Below, piece after piece: positions 9,134-17,020 of a stretch of DNA of 64,000 nucleotides (position 1 is the first letter of the stretch; the number at the start of each line of letters is the position of its first letter). Under the pieces are notes generated by a model. It was given only the letters and a program-made list of their open reading frames with translations, had not been told where the DNA came from and made no database searches. Location: the NCBI RefSeq assembly GCF_003019815.1, contig NZ_CP027773.1, positions 3,866,001 to 3,930,000 of the forward strand, read 5' to 3'. This DNA is from Variovorax sp. PMC12. Lineage in GTDB: Bacteria; Pseudomonadota; Gammaproteobacteria; Burkholderiales; Burkholderiaceae_C. The position numbers and the translations under genes are program-made.

Positions 9134-9859
9134 TCAGGCGGCCTGGATGTCCGCGGACTGGATTCGCTTCACGCCCTTGGCCGTCATCTGCTTCCACGCG
9201 GCGGCCAGCGAGCCGTTGAGGTCGATGCCGCGCGTGGCGTCCTCGATCACGTAGGCCTCGAAGCCGGCCTTGCGCGCGTCCATGGCGGTCCAGGCCACGC
9301 AGAAGTCGGTGGCCAGGCCGGTGACGAACACGGTCTTGATGCCGCGCGCCTTCAGGTAGCCGGCCAGGCCGGTGGCCGTCTTGTGGTCGGCTTCCTCGAA
9401 GGCGGAGTAGCTGTCCATGCCCTTGTGGAAGCCCTTGCGGATGATGAGCTGCGCGGTGGGCACCTTCAGGTCCTTGCCGAGCGCGGCGTCGTCGGTGCCC
9501 TGCACGCAGTGGTCGGGCCACAGCACCTGCGTGCCGTAGCTGAGCTTGGTGGTCTCGAAGGGCTTCTTGCCGCTGTAGGTGCTGGCGAAGGAGGCATGGC
9601 CCGCCGTGTGCCAGTCCTGCGTGACGACGATGTTCTGGAACGCGGGCGCCAGCGCGTTGATGACCGGAATGACTTCGTTGCCGCCCTTCACCGCCAGCGT
9701 GCCGCCGTCGAGGAAGCAGTTCTGCACGTCCACCACGATCAGCGCGGCCTTGTCGCCGGGCTTGATCTTGCCCGCCGCGAAGGCGTTGAAACCGACACTG
9801 CCGAGGCCGCCTGCCAGCCCGAGGGCGGCGGCGGATTTCACGAGGGTTCTGCGATGCAT
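9134..9859 (-). CDS. pncA: Exported nicotinamidase (PncA-like isochorismatase fold)
   Basis: Nicotinamidase hydrolyses nicotinamide to nicotinate and ammonia. The 241-residue protein carries the full PncA active site: catalytic Asp44 (VVDVQNCF), Lys142 (IIRKGFHKG) and Cys187 (TGLATDFCV), plus the metal ligands Asp82, His84 and His88 in DWHTAGH. The WPDHCVQG motif typical of nicotinamidases is also present. Unusually, the protein starts with a leader, RRTLVKSAAALGLAGG up to FNAFAAG, that resembles a Tat signal, so it should work outside the cytoplasmic membrane; classical PncA is cytoplasmic. It lies between livF and a binding-protein gene and upstream of nicAB. It therefore probably makes nicotinate for uptake and hydroxylation. 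Confidence 0.9.
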   Translation of the reverse strand: MHRRTLVKSAAALGLAGGLGSVGFNAFAAGKIKPGDKAALIVVDVQNCFLDGGTLAVKGGNEVIPVINALAPAFQNIVVTQDWHTAGHASFASTYSGKKPFETTKLSYGTQVLWPDHCVQGTDDAALGKDLKVPTAQLIIRKGFHKGMDSYSAFEEADHKTATGLAGYLKARGIKTVFVTGLATDFCVAWTAMDARKAGFEAYVIEDATRGIDLNGSLAAAWKQMTAKGVKRIQSADIQAA

Positions 9860-9887
9860 GGCGTGGACTCCGGGGGTTGAAGAAAAA

Positions 9888-10622
9888 TCAGACGCTCAGG
9901 TAGGCACGGCGGACTTCGTCGTTCGCCGCCAGCTCGGCCATCGTGGCGTGATAGCGGATCTGGCCCTTCTCGAGCACATAGGCGCGGTCGGACACCAGTT
10001 CGGCGAAGTGCATGTTCTGCTCCGACAGCAGGATGCTCACGCCCTGCGCCTTGAGCTCCAGGATCATGTTGGCCATCTGCTCGACGATCACCGGCGCCAC
10101 GCCTTCGGAGGGCTCGTCCAGCAGCACGAGGTAAGGGTTGCCCATGAGCGTGCGCGCCACGGTGAGCATCTGCTGCTCGCCGCCGCTCATGCGCCCGCCG
10201 GGGCGGTTGGGCATCTCGCCGAGATTGGGGAACAGCTTGAACAGGCGCTCGGGCGTCCACAGCGGCGCGTCGGTGCCGTCGGCCCAGCGGCGCGCGGGCT
10301 GCTTGCCGACCTCGAGGTTCTCCATCACCGTGAGGTCGGTGAACACGCGCCGGTCTTCGGGCACGAAGCCCAGGCCCAGGCGCGCCGCGTGGTGCGGCTC
10401 GCTCTTCGAGATGTCGTGGCCCAGGAAGCGCACCGCGCCGCGGCGCTTGGCGAGCATGCCGATCAGCGCCTTCAGCGTGGTCGACTTGCCAGCGCCGTTG
10501 CGGCCCATGAGCGCGACCACTTCGCCGCGCCGCACTTCGAGGTCCACGTCATAAAGAATCTGCGCGGCCCCGTACCAGGCGCAGAGGGCCTTGGCCTGCA
10601 GGAGGGGTTCACGGTCGCTCAT
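9888..10622 (-). CDS. livF: LivF-type ABC transporter ATP-binding protein
   Basis: This is one of the two ATPase subunits of a branched-chain amino-acid/amide class importer. The 244 residues include the Walker A GRNGAGKST, the signature SGGEQQ and the Walker B LVLLDEPSEG. The short ATPase core without an extra C-terminal domain, and the closing Val-rich tail, are typical of LivF. The ATG at 10622 overlaps the livG stop by four bases, and the gene is followed 28 bases later by the nicotinamidase. It belongs to the LivFGHM set whose substrate is probably a nicotinate-related compound, judged from the operon and not from the sequence. Confidence 0.93.
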   Translation of the reverse strand: MSDREPLLQAKALCAWYGAAQILYDVDLEVRRGEVVALMGRNGAGKSTTLKALIGMLAKRRGAVRFLGHDISKSEPHHAARLGLGFVPEDRRVFTDLTVMENLEVGKQPARRWADGTDAPLWTPERLFKLFPNLGEMPNRPGGRMSGGEQQMLTVARTLMGNPYLVLLDEPSEGVAPVIVEQMANMILELKAQGVSILLSEQNMHFAELVSDRAYVLEKGQIRYHATMAELAANDEVRRAYLSV

Positions 10623-11401
10623 GCAGCTTCTCCAACGGCCGCAGCCTTCTTCTCGAATGTCTTGCCCGTGCCGAAGTACACCTCCTGCACCTTGGGATGG
10701 TCGCGGATCTCCAGCGGCTTGCCCTGCGCGATGAGCCGGCCGCGCGCCAGCACGATCATGCGGTCGGCGTACGCGAACACCACGTCCATGCTGTGCTCGG
10801 TGAAGAGCACGGCCATGCCGCGCTGGATGACCAGCTCCTTGGTCAGCGCCATGAGCGAGTTGCGCTCCTTGGGCGCCATGCCGGCGGTGGGCTCGTCCAT
10901 CAGCAGCAGCTTGGGGCTGTTGGCCATGGCAATGGCGAGCTCGACGCGCTTCACGTCGCCGTACGCCAGCACGCTGCAGGGCCGGTCGGCCTGCGACTTC
11001 ATGCCGACCTGGTCGAGCAGCGCCAATGCCTCGTCGCGCTTGTGGTCGGCCGCGCGGCGCCACATCGAGAACAGCTTGCGGTCATGCGAGAGCAGCGCCA
11101 TCTGCACGTTCTCGACCACGGTGAGCGAAGCGAAGGTCTCGGCGATCTGGAAGGTGCGGCCCACGCCCATGCGCCAGATCTCGCGCGGCTTGCGCCCCAC
11201 GAGTTCCTGGCCGTCGAGCGTGATGGAGCCCTGGTCGGCCTTGAGCTGGCCGTTCACCATGTTGAAGGTGGTGGACTTGCCCGCGCCGTTGGGGCCGATG
11301 AGCGCGAGCAGTTCTCCCGGCGGCAGCTCGAAGCTGATGCCGTCCACGGCCTTGACGCCGCCGAAAGACTTGCCGAGATTGTTGACTTTGAGGAGGCTCA
11401 T
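10619..11401 (-). CDS. livG: LivG-type ABC transporter ATP-binding protein
   Basis: This is the second ATPase subunit of the Liv-type importer. The 260-residue protein has Walker A GPNGAGKST near residue 40, the family's GVGRTFQIAE segment, Walker B LLLMDEPTAGM and the LivG-type H-loop TEHSMDVVF. The sequence at the position of the ABC signature is VLAYGDVKR, which is less canonical than the usual SYGxQR. The ATG at 11401 overlaps the livHM stop in an ATGA, and its stop overlaps livF in the same way, so the three transport genes are translationally coupled. Its substrate is inferred only from the nicotinate genes around it. Confidence 0.93.
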   Translation of the reverse strand: MSLLKVNNLGKSFGGVKAVDGISFELPPGELLALIGPNGAGKSTTFNMVNGQLKADQGSITLDGQELVGRKPREIWRMGVGRTFQIAETFASLTVVENVQMALLSHDRKLFSMWRRAADHKRDEALALLDQVGMKSQADRPCSVLAYGDVKRVELAIAMANSPKLLLMDEPTAGMAPKERNSLMALTKELVIQRGMAVLFTEHSMDVVFAYADRMIVLARGRLIAQGKPLEIRDHPKVQEVYFGTGKTFEKKAAAVGEAA

Positions 11402-13332
11402 GCCTTCACCTCCTCGAGCTTGGCTTTGTCGGCATCCGCGTCGTGCCGGGGTGAGCGCCAGCGTTCGGCCAGCTGCTTGATGGAGCCCGCGATGCCCTGC
11501 GGGAACAGCAGCACCAGGATGAGGATGATGGCGCCGAGCATCGCGCGCCAGTAGTCGGTGTTGCGCGCCACGGTGTCGTGCAGCCAGGTGAAGGTGACGG
11601 CGCCGACCACCGGGCCCGCCAGCGTCTGGATGCCGCCCAGCAGCACCATCACGAGGCCGTCGACCGACTTGCCGACCGACAGGCTCTCGGGCGAGATGCT
11701 GCCCTTGGAGAACGCATACAGCGCGCCGGCCAGGCCCGCCACCGTGCCCGCGATGACGAACGCCGCCCACTGCATGCGCTTGACGTCGATGCCGATGGCG
11801 TCGGCGCGCAGCACCGAGTCGCGGCCCGCGCGCAGCGCATAGCCGAAGGGCGAGAACAGCACACGCCGCAGCCACCACACGCCGGTGCCCACGAGCACCA
11901 GCGTGAGCCAGTAGTAGGCCTGCTTGTTCGACAGCCATTCCGAGGGCCACACGCCCGTGAGGCCATTGCTGCCGCCGGTGAAGCTGTCCCACTGGTAGGT
12001 GATGGCCCAGGTGATCTGCGCGAAGGCCAGCGTGAGCATGGCCAGGTACACGCCCGACAGCCGCACCGCGAACCAGCCGTAGACCAGCGCGCCGAGCGCC
12101 GCGACGACCGGCGCAACCAGCAGCGCCACTTCCATCGGCAGGTGCAGCGAACGCACCAGCAGCGCCGCGCCGTAGGCGCCGAGGCCGAAGTACGCGGCAT
12201 GGCCGAACGAGTGCATGCCCGCCGGCCCCATGATGAAGTGCAGGCTGGTGGCGAACAGCGCGGCGATCAGCAGGTCGATCATCAGCACCATCGTGTAGGG
12301 CGAGTTGACGGTGAGCAGCGGCAGCGCGGCGAGCATCAGCGCGAGCACCGCCGCGGCCACGAGGTAGGCATTGCCGGGCCGGCGCAGCGGCTCTTCCTGC
12401 ATGCCCACGTAGCGGCTCGGCGCCTGCGGCCGGCCGAACAGGCCCCAGGGGCGCCACACCAGCACGATGGCCATGACGAGGAAGTCGACCATCAGCGTGA
12501 GCTTGGAGAACGACACGTCGATGCCGAAGATCTGCACCACGCCGAGCCAGATGCACACCGCCTTGATCTCGGCAATGAGCAGCGCGGCCACGTAGGCGCC
12601 GGGCAGCGAGCCCATGCCGCCGACCACCACCACCACGAAGGCGGCGCCGATGGTGTTCAGGTCCATTTCGAGCGTGGCGGGTTCGCGCGGCAGCTGCAGC
12701 GCGCCGCCCAGGCCCGCGAGCAAGGCGCCGAGCGCGAACACGGCGGTGAAAAGCCATGCCTGGTTGACGCCCAGCGCGCTGACCATCTCGCGGTCTTGCG
12801 TGGCGGCGCGCACCAGCGTGCCGAAGCGCGTGCGGGTGAGCAGCAGCCACACCAGCCCCAGCACCAGCGGGCCGACGACGATCAGGAACAAGTCATAGGA
12901 AGGAAACTGCCGCCCGAGGATTTCGACCGAGCCCTTGAGGCCGGGCGCGCGCGGGCCGAGCAATTCGTCGGGCCCCCAGAGCCACAGCACCGCGTCCTTG
13001 ATGACGAGCACCAGCGCGAAGGTCGCGAGCAGCTGGAACAGCTCGGGCGCCTTGTAGATGCGGCGCAGCAGCACCACCTCGATCAGCGCGCCGAGCACGC
13101 CCACCGCCACCGCCGCGATCAGCAGCGCGGGCCAGAAGCCCAGGCTCGAACCCAGCTTGTCGACGAGCGTGTACGCGACATAGATGCCCACCATGAAGAA
13201 CGAACCATGGGCGAAGTTGACGATGCGCGTCACGCCGAAGATCAACGAGAGACCGGCCGCCACGAAGAAGAGCGAGGACGCGCCGGCCAACCCGTTGAGC
13301 AACTGAACAACAAAACCTGAAAAACTCATCAA
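11398..13332 (-). CDS. Fused LivH-LivM permease of a Liv-type ABC importer
   Basis: One 644-residue polypeptide contains both permease subunits. Residues 1 to about 300 are LivH-like, with the GLSLIFGVTRIVNFAHG motif near the start. Residues from about 330 on are LivM-like, with FGHAAYFGLGAYGAALL and the EAA-type loop FGYALRAGRDSVLRADAIGID. There are many hydrophobic helices, and the C-terminus is short and charged. Fusion of the two permeases occurs in many Burkholderiales. The reading frame can begin at either of two adjacent ATG codons (13332 or 13329). The gene follows a dispersed repeat and the second binding-protein gene. It should import the ligand of one or both neighbouring binding proteins. 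Confidence 0.92.
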   Translation of the reverse strand: MMSFSGFVVQLLNGLAGASSLFFVAAGLSLIFGVTRIVNFAHGSFFMVGIYVAYTLVDKLGSSLGFWPALLIAAVAVGVLGALIEVVLLRRIYKAPELFQLLATFALVLVIKDAVLWLWGPDELLGPRAPGLKGSVEILGRQFPSYDLFLIVVGPLVLGLVWLLLTRTRFGTLVRAATQDREMVSALGVNQAWLFTAVFALGALLAGLGGALQLPREPATLEMDLNTIGAAFVVVVVGGMGSLPGAYVAALLIAEIKAVCIWLGVVQIFGIDVSFSKLTLMVDFLVMAIVLVWRPWGLFGRPQAPSRYVGMQEEPLRRPGNAYLVAAAVLALMLAALPLLTVNSPYTMVLMIDLLIAALFATSLHFIMGPAGMHSFGHAAYFGLGAYGAALLVRSLHLPMEVALLVAPVVAALGALVYGWFAVRLSGVYLAMLTLAFAQITWAITYQWDSFTGGSNGLTGVWPSEWLSNKQAYYWLTLVLVGTGVWWLRRVLFSPFGYALRAGRDSVLRADAIGIDVKRMQWAAFVIAGTVAGLAGALYAFSKGSISPESLSVGKSVDGLVMVLLGGIQTLAGPVVGAVTFTWLHDTVARNTDYWRAMLGAIILILVLLFPQGIAGSIKQLAERWRSPRHDADADKAKLEEVKA

Positions 13333-13371
13333 GAATCCTTGGGGACGCGGTATTCAAGCGCGAGGGCCGCC

Positions 13372-13450
13372 GCGCACGGCCGCCCGAAGCGGCCGGCCCG
13401 CCCCCGGCAGGGGGTTGGCGAAGCGACACGAAGTGCGCGGAGCCTGGGGG
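13372..13450 (-). repeat. Dispersed post-stop repeat, copy A
   Basis: The core at 13411-13450 contains GGGGTTGGCGAAGCGACACG and CTGGGGG. It closely matches copies at 14761-14800 and about 32199-32242, all in the same orientation. It begins ten bases after the stop of the binding-protein gene at 13461, reading on the minus strand. The flank holds GC-rich inverted repeats (GGCCG/CGGCC). It may be a terminator-like or REP-like element. Confidence 0.7.
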
Positions 13451-13460
13451 CGAGCAACAA

Positions 13461-14666
13461 TCAGTCCGCAGGGCGCATCTTTTTCACTTCTTCGTCCGAA
13501 GGCTGGAACTTGGCGCCGTCGAGGTAGACATAGTCGACCATCACGCCCTTGCCGCCGTCGTTCTTGGTCTTGCCCACGTACGCGCCCATGGTGGACTGGT
13601 TGTCCTGCGCGCGGTAGTTGATCTTGCCGAAGGGCGTGTCGACCTGCAGGCCCTTGAAGGCGGCCACCAGCTTCTCGGTGTCGGTGCCGCCGGCCTTCTG
13701 GATGCCGGCCACGATCGAGTGGATGGCGCTGTAGCCCACCACCGAGCCCAGGCGCGGGTAGTCCTTGAACTTGGCCTGGTAGGCGTCGAGGAAGGCCTTG
13801 TGCTCGGGCGTCTTCACGCCGTTCCACGGGTAGCCGGTCACGATCCAGCCGTTGGGCGCCTCGTCCTTCAGCGGGTCGAGGTACTCGGGCTCGCCGGTCA
13901 GCACGCTGACGACTTCACGGTCCTTGAACAGGCCGCGCGTGTTGCCTTCGCGAACGAACTTGGAGAGGTCGGCGCCGAACAGCACGTTGAAGATGGCGTC
14001 GGGCTTGGCGTCGGCCAGCGCCTGCACCACGCTGCCGGAGTCGACCTTGCCCAGCGGAGGCGCCTGCTCGGCGACGAACTCGACGTCGGGCTGCGCGGCC
14101 TTCAGCAGCGTCTTGAAAGTGGCGACCGACGACTGGCCGTATTCGTAGTTGGGGTACACGACGGCCCAGCGCTTCTTCTTGAGCTTGGCGGCCTCGGGCA
14201 CCAGCATCGCGACCTGCATGTACGTGGAGGGGCGCAGCCGGTAGGTGTACTTGTTGCCGTTGCTCCAGACGATCTTGTCGGTCAGCGGTTCGGCCGCCAG
14301 GTAGAAGAACTTCTTCTGCTTGGCGAAGTCGGCCAGCGCCAGGCCGGTGTTCGACAGGAAGGCGCCAGCCAGCACGTCGATCTTCTCGCGCGAGATGAGT
14401 TCTTCGGCCACGCGCACGGCGTCGCCGGGGTTGGCGTTGTCGTCGCGGCTGATGAGCTCGATCTTCCTGCCGTTGATGCCGCCCTTGGCGTTGACCTCGT
14501 CGACCGCGAGCTCCATGCCCTTCTTGTAGGGCTCCAGGAAGGCGGGCTGCGCCTTGTAGCTGTTGATTTCACCGATCTTGATCACGCCCTGCGCGTGCGC
14601 GGGGACGAGGGCCGTGGCCAGCGTGACGACGGAGGCGGCGCAGAAAACATGGCGCAATGGATTCAT
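13461..14666 (-). CDS. LivK-type periplasmic substrate-binding protein (second of two)
   Basis: This 401-residue precursor is another type I periplasmic binding protein of the Liv/amide class. A Sec signal peptide of about 25 residues ends at AHA-QG. The mature protein opens with VIKIGEINSYK and has the GINGRKIELISRDDNANPGDAV segment that recurs across the family. The ATG at 14666 was chosen because it has an AGGAG ribosome site and directly precedes the signal peptide; upstream codons in the frame run through a dispersed repeat. It is followed by the LivHM-G-F genes and preceded by the DUF1185 genes, so it is a second candidate binding protein for the nicotinate-linked importer. Confidence 0.92.
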   Translation of the reverse strand: MNPLRHVFCAASVVTLATALVPAHAQGVIKIGEINSYKAQPAFLEPYKKGMELAVDEVNAKGGINGRKIELISRDDNANPGDAVRVAEELISREKIDVLAGAFLSNTGLALADFAKQKKFFYLAAEPLTDKIVWSNGNKYTYRLRPSTYMQVAMLVPEAAKLKKKRWAVVYPNYEYGQSSVATFKTLLKAAQPDVEFVAEQAPPLGKVDSGSVVQALADAKPDAIFNVLFGADLSKFVREGNTRGLFKDREVVSVLTGEPEYLDPLKDEAPNGWIVTGYPWNGVKTPEHKAFLDAYQAKFKDYPRLGSVVGYSAIHSIVAGIQKAGGTDTEKLVAAFKGLQVDTPFGKINYRAQDNQSTMGAYVGKTKNDGGKGVMVDYVYLDGAKFQPSDEEVKKMRPAD

Positions 14667-14712
14667 CGAGAAGCTCCTGGAAGGGACAAGAAAAACGGGG
14701 TCTTTGCGGGAA

Positions 14713-14800
14713 ACACCGCGGAACCGGCTTTGCCGGGCCGCTGGTGTTGGCCCCGGCGAGGGGGTTGGCGAAGCGACGCGCAGTGCGCGAAGACTGGGGG
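14713..14800 (-). repeat. Dispersed post-stop repeat, copy B
   Basis: The core at 14761-14800 reads GGGGTTGGCGAAGCGAC, then CAGTGCGCGA and CTGGGGG. The adjoining ACACCG-CGGAACCGGCTT-GCCGGGCC part is shared with copy C and holds a CCGGC/GCCGG hairpin. It starts six bases after the stop of the DUF1185 gene at 14806 (minus strand). Same orientation as copies A and C. Confidence 0.75.
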
Positions 14801-14805
14801 TGTAC

Positions 14806-15390
14806 TCATCTGAGGCCGTCTTCGCCCTTGATCTCGCTGGCCTGCAGGCCGCCGATGCGCGGCAGCGGTCGGCCGCTGTCGGTGACGGCAACCGCCACCA
14901 CGATCTCGTTGGCGCGCGGCGCGTCGCTCACGCGGGCTTCCACCGCGTCGAAATGACTGCGCACGAAGGCCGCGTCCTTGTGGCCCAGCGGCACGTCGAT
15001 GGCGGTGCCCAGCGAGCCGCGCTTCTTGGCCGAAGGCACAAGCGCCGCGCCTTTCTCGACCGCCACGCGCAGCGGCGCGCCGAGCTTGGGATGCAGGATG
15101 GCGGCGGCATGCTCGAGCTCGCCGTTCTCGCCGACGATCGCGGCCTTGCCGTAGCTCTGTGCCTGGCCGGGCTCGATGCCCAGCGCCTTCACGGCCTTCT
15201 GGCCCAGCAGCGCGCCAAGCTCCTCGCCGATGGCGATCAGGTCGTCGAGGTTCTCGCTGTAGCGGCCGGCGTAGGGGTTCTCGATCACGGCGATGGCAAC
15301 GGCGCGGCGCGTGGGTGGCGTGATGTCCTTGCCCATTTCGCGTCGGGTTTCATCGACCTGGACGACGAGCTTGCGGATGTTGGCAGTCAT
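14806..15390 (-). CDS. DUF1185 / 'amino acid synthesis' family protein (PF06684), paralogue 1
   Basis: The 194-residue protein belongs to PF06684, a family with known structures of chorismate-mutase-like fold and no proven reaction. It shares clear blocks with the next gene: ENPYAGRY (ANPFAGRY there), YGKAAIVGENGELEHAAA near the middle, a Lys-rich PSAKK segment, and RSHFDAVEARVSDAP near the end. No signal peptide or membrane segment is seen. The start is ATG at 15390. It lies 41 bases downstream of the paralogue and directly before the second binding-protein gene. The context of 6-hydroxynicotinate reductase and enamidase suggests work on an intermediate of nicotinate breakdown, but the role is unknown. 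Confidence 0.88.
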   Translation of the reverse strand: MTANIRKLVVQVDETRREMGKDITPPTRRAVAIAVIENPYAGRYSENLDDLIAIGEELGALLGQKAVKALGIEPGQAQSYGKAAIVGENGELEHAAAILHPKLGAPLRVAVEKGAALVPSAKKRGSLGTAIDVPLGHKDAAFVRSHFDAVEARVSDAPRANEIVVAVAVTDSGRPLPRIGGLQASEIKGEDGLR

Positions 15391-15431
15391 GTTCTGTGTT
15401 CCTTGTCTTGTCTCTGTATGGATGCCGCGGC

Positions 15432-16073
15432 TCAGCGCAGGCCGTCCCACTTGCTGATGTCCTTGGCGAGCAGGCCACCGACGCGTGCGTGGATGCGATA
15501 CCCGGTGCTCATCGCGAGGATGAAGACGATCTCGTCGGCCGCCGGCGCGCCGGGCACGCGCACCTCGATGGCGTCGAACTGGCCGCGCACGTAGCTGGCG
15601 TTGATGTTGGTGAGCGGCACGTCGAGCGCGGCGCCGGGCGGGCCGACCTTCTTGGTCGAGGGCACGATCGACAGCGCGTTGCCGGGCTGGCCCGTCTTTT
15701 CCTCGGGCTTGCCCGCGGTGTAGGCCGCGCGGTCGCCCTTCCAGCCGAGCAGTTCGCGCATGGCATAGCCGCCGGGCACATGCCACAGCGCGCCGTGCTC
15801 CAGCTCGCCGTCGGCGCCGACGATGGCGCCCTTGCCGTAGGTGGCGATCTGCTCGAGCGGCACGTCCATGGCGTCGTGCAGGCGGTGCGCCATGTCGACG
15901 CCCACGGGGTCGAGCAGCGCCATCATCGGCAGGATGTCGGGCTCGTAGCGGCCCGCGAAGGGATTGGCCAGCACCGCGCCGATGGCACCGCGCACCAGCG
16001 GGGTGTCGGCGCGCGGTCCGAACTCGTGGTGGATGTGCTCGACATGGGTGAAGACGCGGCGGATTTCGATCAT
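15432..16073 (-). CDS. DUF1185 / 'amino acid synthesis' family protein (PF06684), paralogue 2
   Basis: This is a 213-residue paralogue of the neighbouring DUF1185 protein. It shares the ANPFAGRYEPD block, YGKGAIVGADGELEHGAL, PSTKK, and the RGQFDAIEVRVPGAPAADE region. It has a short insert after the central block (a GYAMRELLGWKGDR-like stretch) that the other copy lacks. The two may form one hetero-oligomeric enzyme or be two diverged enzymes. It lies 21 bases downstream of the UPF0280 gene in the same minus-strand run that starts with 6-hydroxynicotinate reductase. Family membership is well supported; the function is not known. Confidence 0.88.
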   Translation of the reverse strand: MIEIRRVFTHVEHIHHEFGPRADTPLVRGAIGAVLANPFAGRYEPDILPMMALLDPVGVDMAHRLHDAMDVPLEQIATYGKGAIVGADGELEHGALWHVPGGYAMRELLGWKGDRAAYTAGKPEEKTGQPGNALSIVPSTKKVGPPGAALDVPLTNINASYVRGQFDAIEVRVPGAPAADEIVFILAMSTGYRIHARVGGLLAKDISKWDGLR

Positions 16074-16094
16074 GAAAAAGAACCTTGCTTTTCG

Positions 16095-17012
16095 TTAAGC
16101 AAATACTGAACCAACTGTTCTCGGCAGCTCTGTCTCGAGCGCCTTCGAGCATAAGGGTTCGACAAGACGCCACTGCCCCTGGCAAACGAGTAGAGCGGCC
16201 CATACGAGCCCGCCTTTTTGCAGGACTTTGGCGCACACCGCGCCCGTATCGAGTGCGCTGCGCACCTGCGCGGGGGGCAGCGCGGGCACGTCGACGGTGA
16301 CGAGGGTGTCGCCTAGGTCGCTGTCGTCCTTGCATTGGCTGGCGGGGCGGCGCGCGATGGCGGCGTCGTCGACATCGACCGCGTTGGCGATCACCGTGGC
16401 GGCGGCATCGGCCTGCGCCGCGGTGGCGGCCAGCACCGTCACGCTGTCGGCGATACCCAGCGAGAAGCTGCGCCCGCGCCAGCCGCTGGTGGCGACGCCG
16501 CGCACCGGCTGCTCGGCGCGCAGCTCGAACCGGCCGTCGGTGGTGAGCAGGCCGCCCTCGCCGGCCATGTGACTGCGCAAGTCGAAGCGCGCGAGGTCGG
16601 CGTACACGCCCACGCGCGCCGACTGTCCGGGCGCGAGATGCAGCGCGATGTCGCCGCCGTTGTTGATCCATGCGCGCTCGATGCCGGGGCGCTCGTAGAA
16701 CGCGATGAGCTCCTGCGCAACGGAGCCGGCCACGGCCGCCATCGGCGTGATGAACATCGGCGAGAAGGCGGCGCACGCGTCCCACATGCGGCGCGCGACC
16801 ACGTTGCGCGGCCGCATCCTGTCGGTCACGGGCAGGCGCAGCAGCGGCAGTTCGCGCACCAGTTCGTCGAGCACGTGGACGAAGCGCGCCCAGGCCGCGT
16901 CGTGCGCGGTGGCCACGGCGTACGGGTCGCCATGCGCCTCGGCCACGATGTCGATCGGGCCGTGGTTGAAGTGCCAGCGCCCTTCGCCGAGCGCGCTGCG
17001 TTGGGCGGTCAT
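16095..17012 (-). CDS. UPF0280 protein of the ApbE superfamily (possible flavin-attachment factor)
   Basis: The 305-residue protein is of the UPF0280 family, classed in the ApbE superfamily of FMN transferases. Two ApbE-like blocks are visible: NNGGDIALHL at residues 117-126, like the 'GGDI' loop of ApbE, and GIADSVTVLAATAAQADA from 186, like the 'ADALSTAL' metal region. There is no signal peptide, while classical ApbE is exported. The start at 17012 is the ATG eight bases after the stop of the 6-hydroxynicotinate reductase gene. E. barkeri 6-hydroxynicotinate reductase is reported to hold covalently bound flavin, so this neighbour is a good candidate to attach it. That role is inference. Confidence 0.85.
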   Translation of the reverse strand: MTAQRSALGEGRWHFNHGPIDIVAEAHGDPYAVATAHDAAWARFVHVLDELVRELPLLRLPVTDRMRPRNVVARRMWDACAAFSPMFITPMAAVAGSVAQELIAFYERPGIERAWINNGGDIALHLAPGQSARVGVYADLARFDLRSHMAGEGGLLTTDGRFELRAEQPVRGVATSGWRGRSFSLGIADSVTVLAATAAQADAAATVIANAVDVDDAAIARRPASQCKDDSDLGDTLVTVDVPALPPAQVRSALDTGAVCAKVLQKGGLVWAALLVCQGQWRLVEPLCSKALETELPRTVGSVFA

Positions 17013-17020
17013 GGCTGGCC

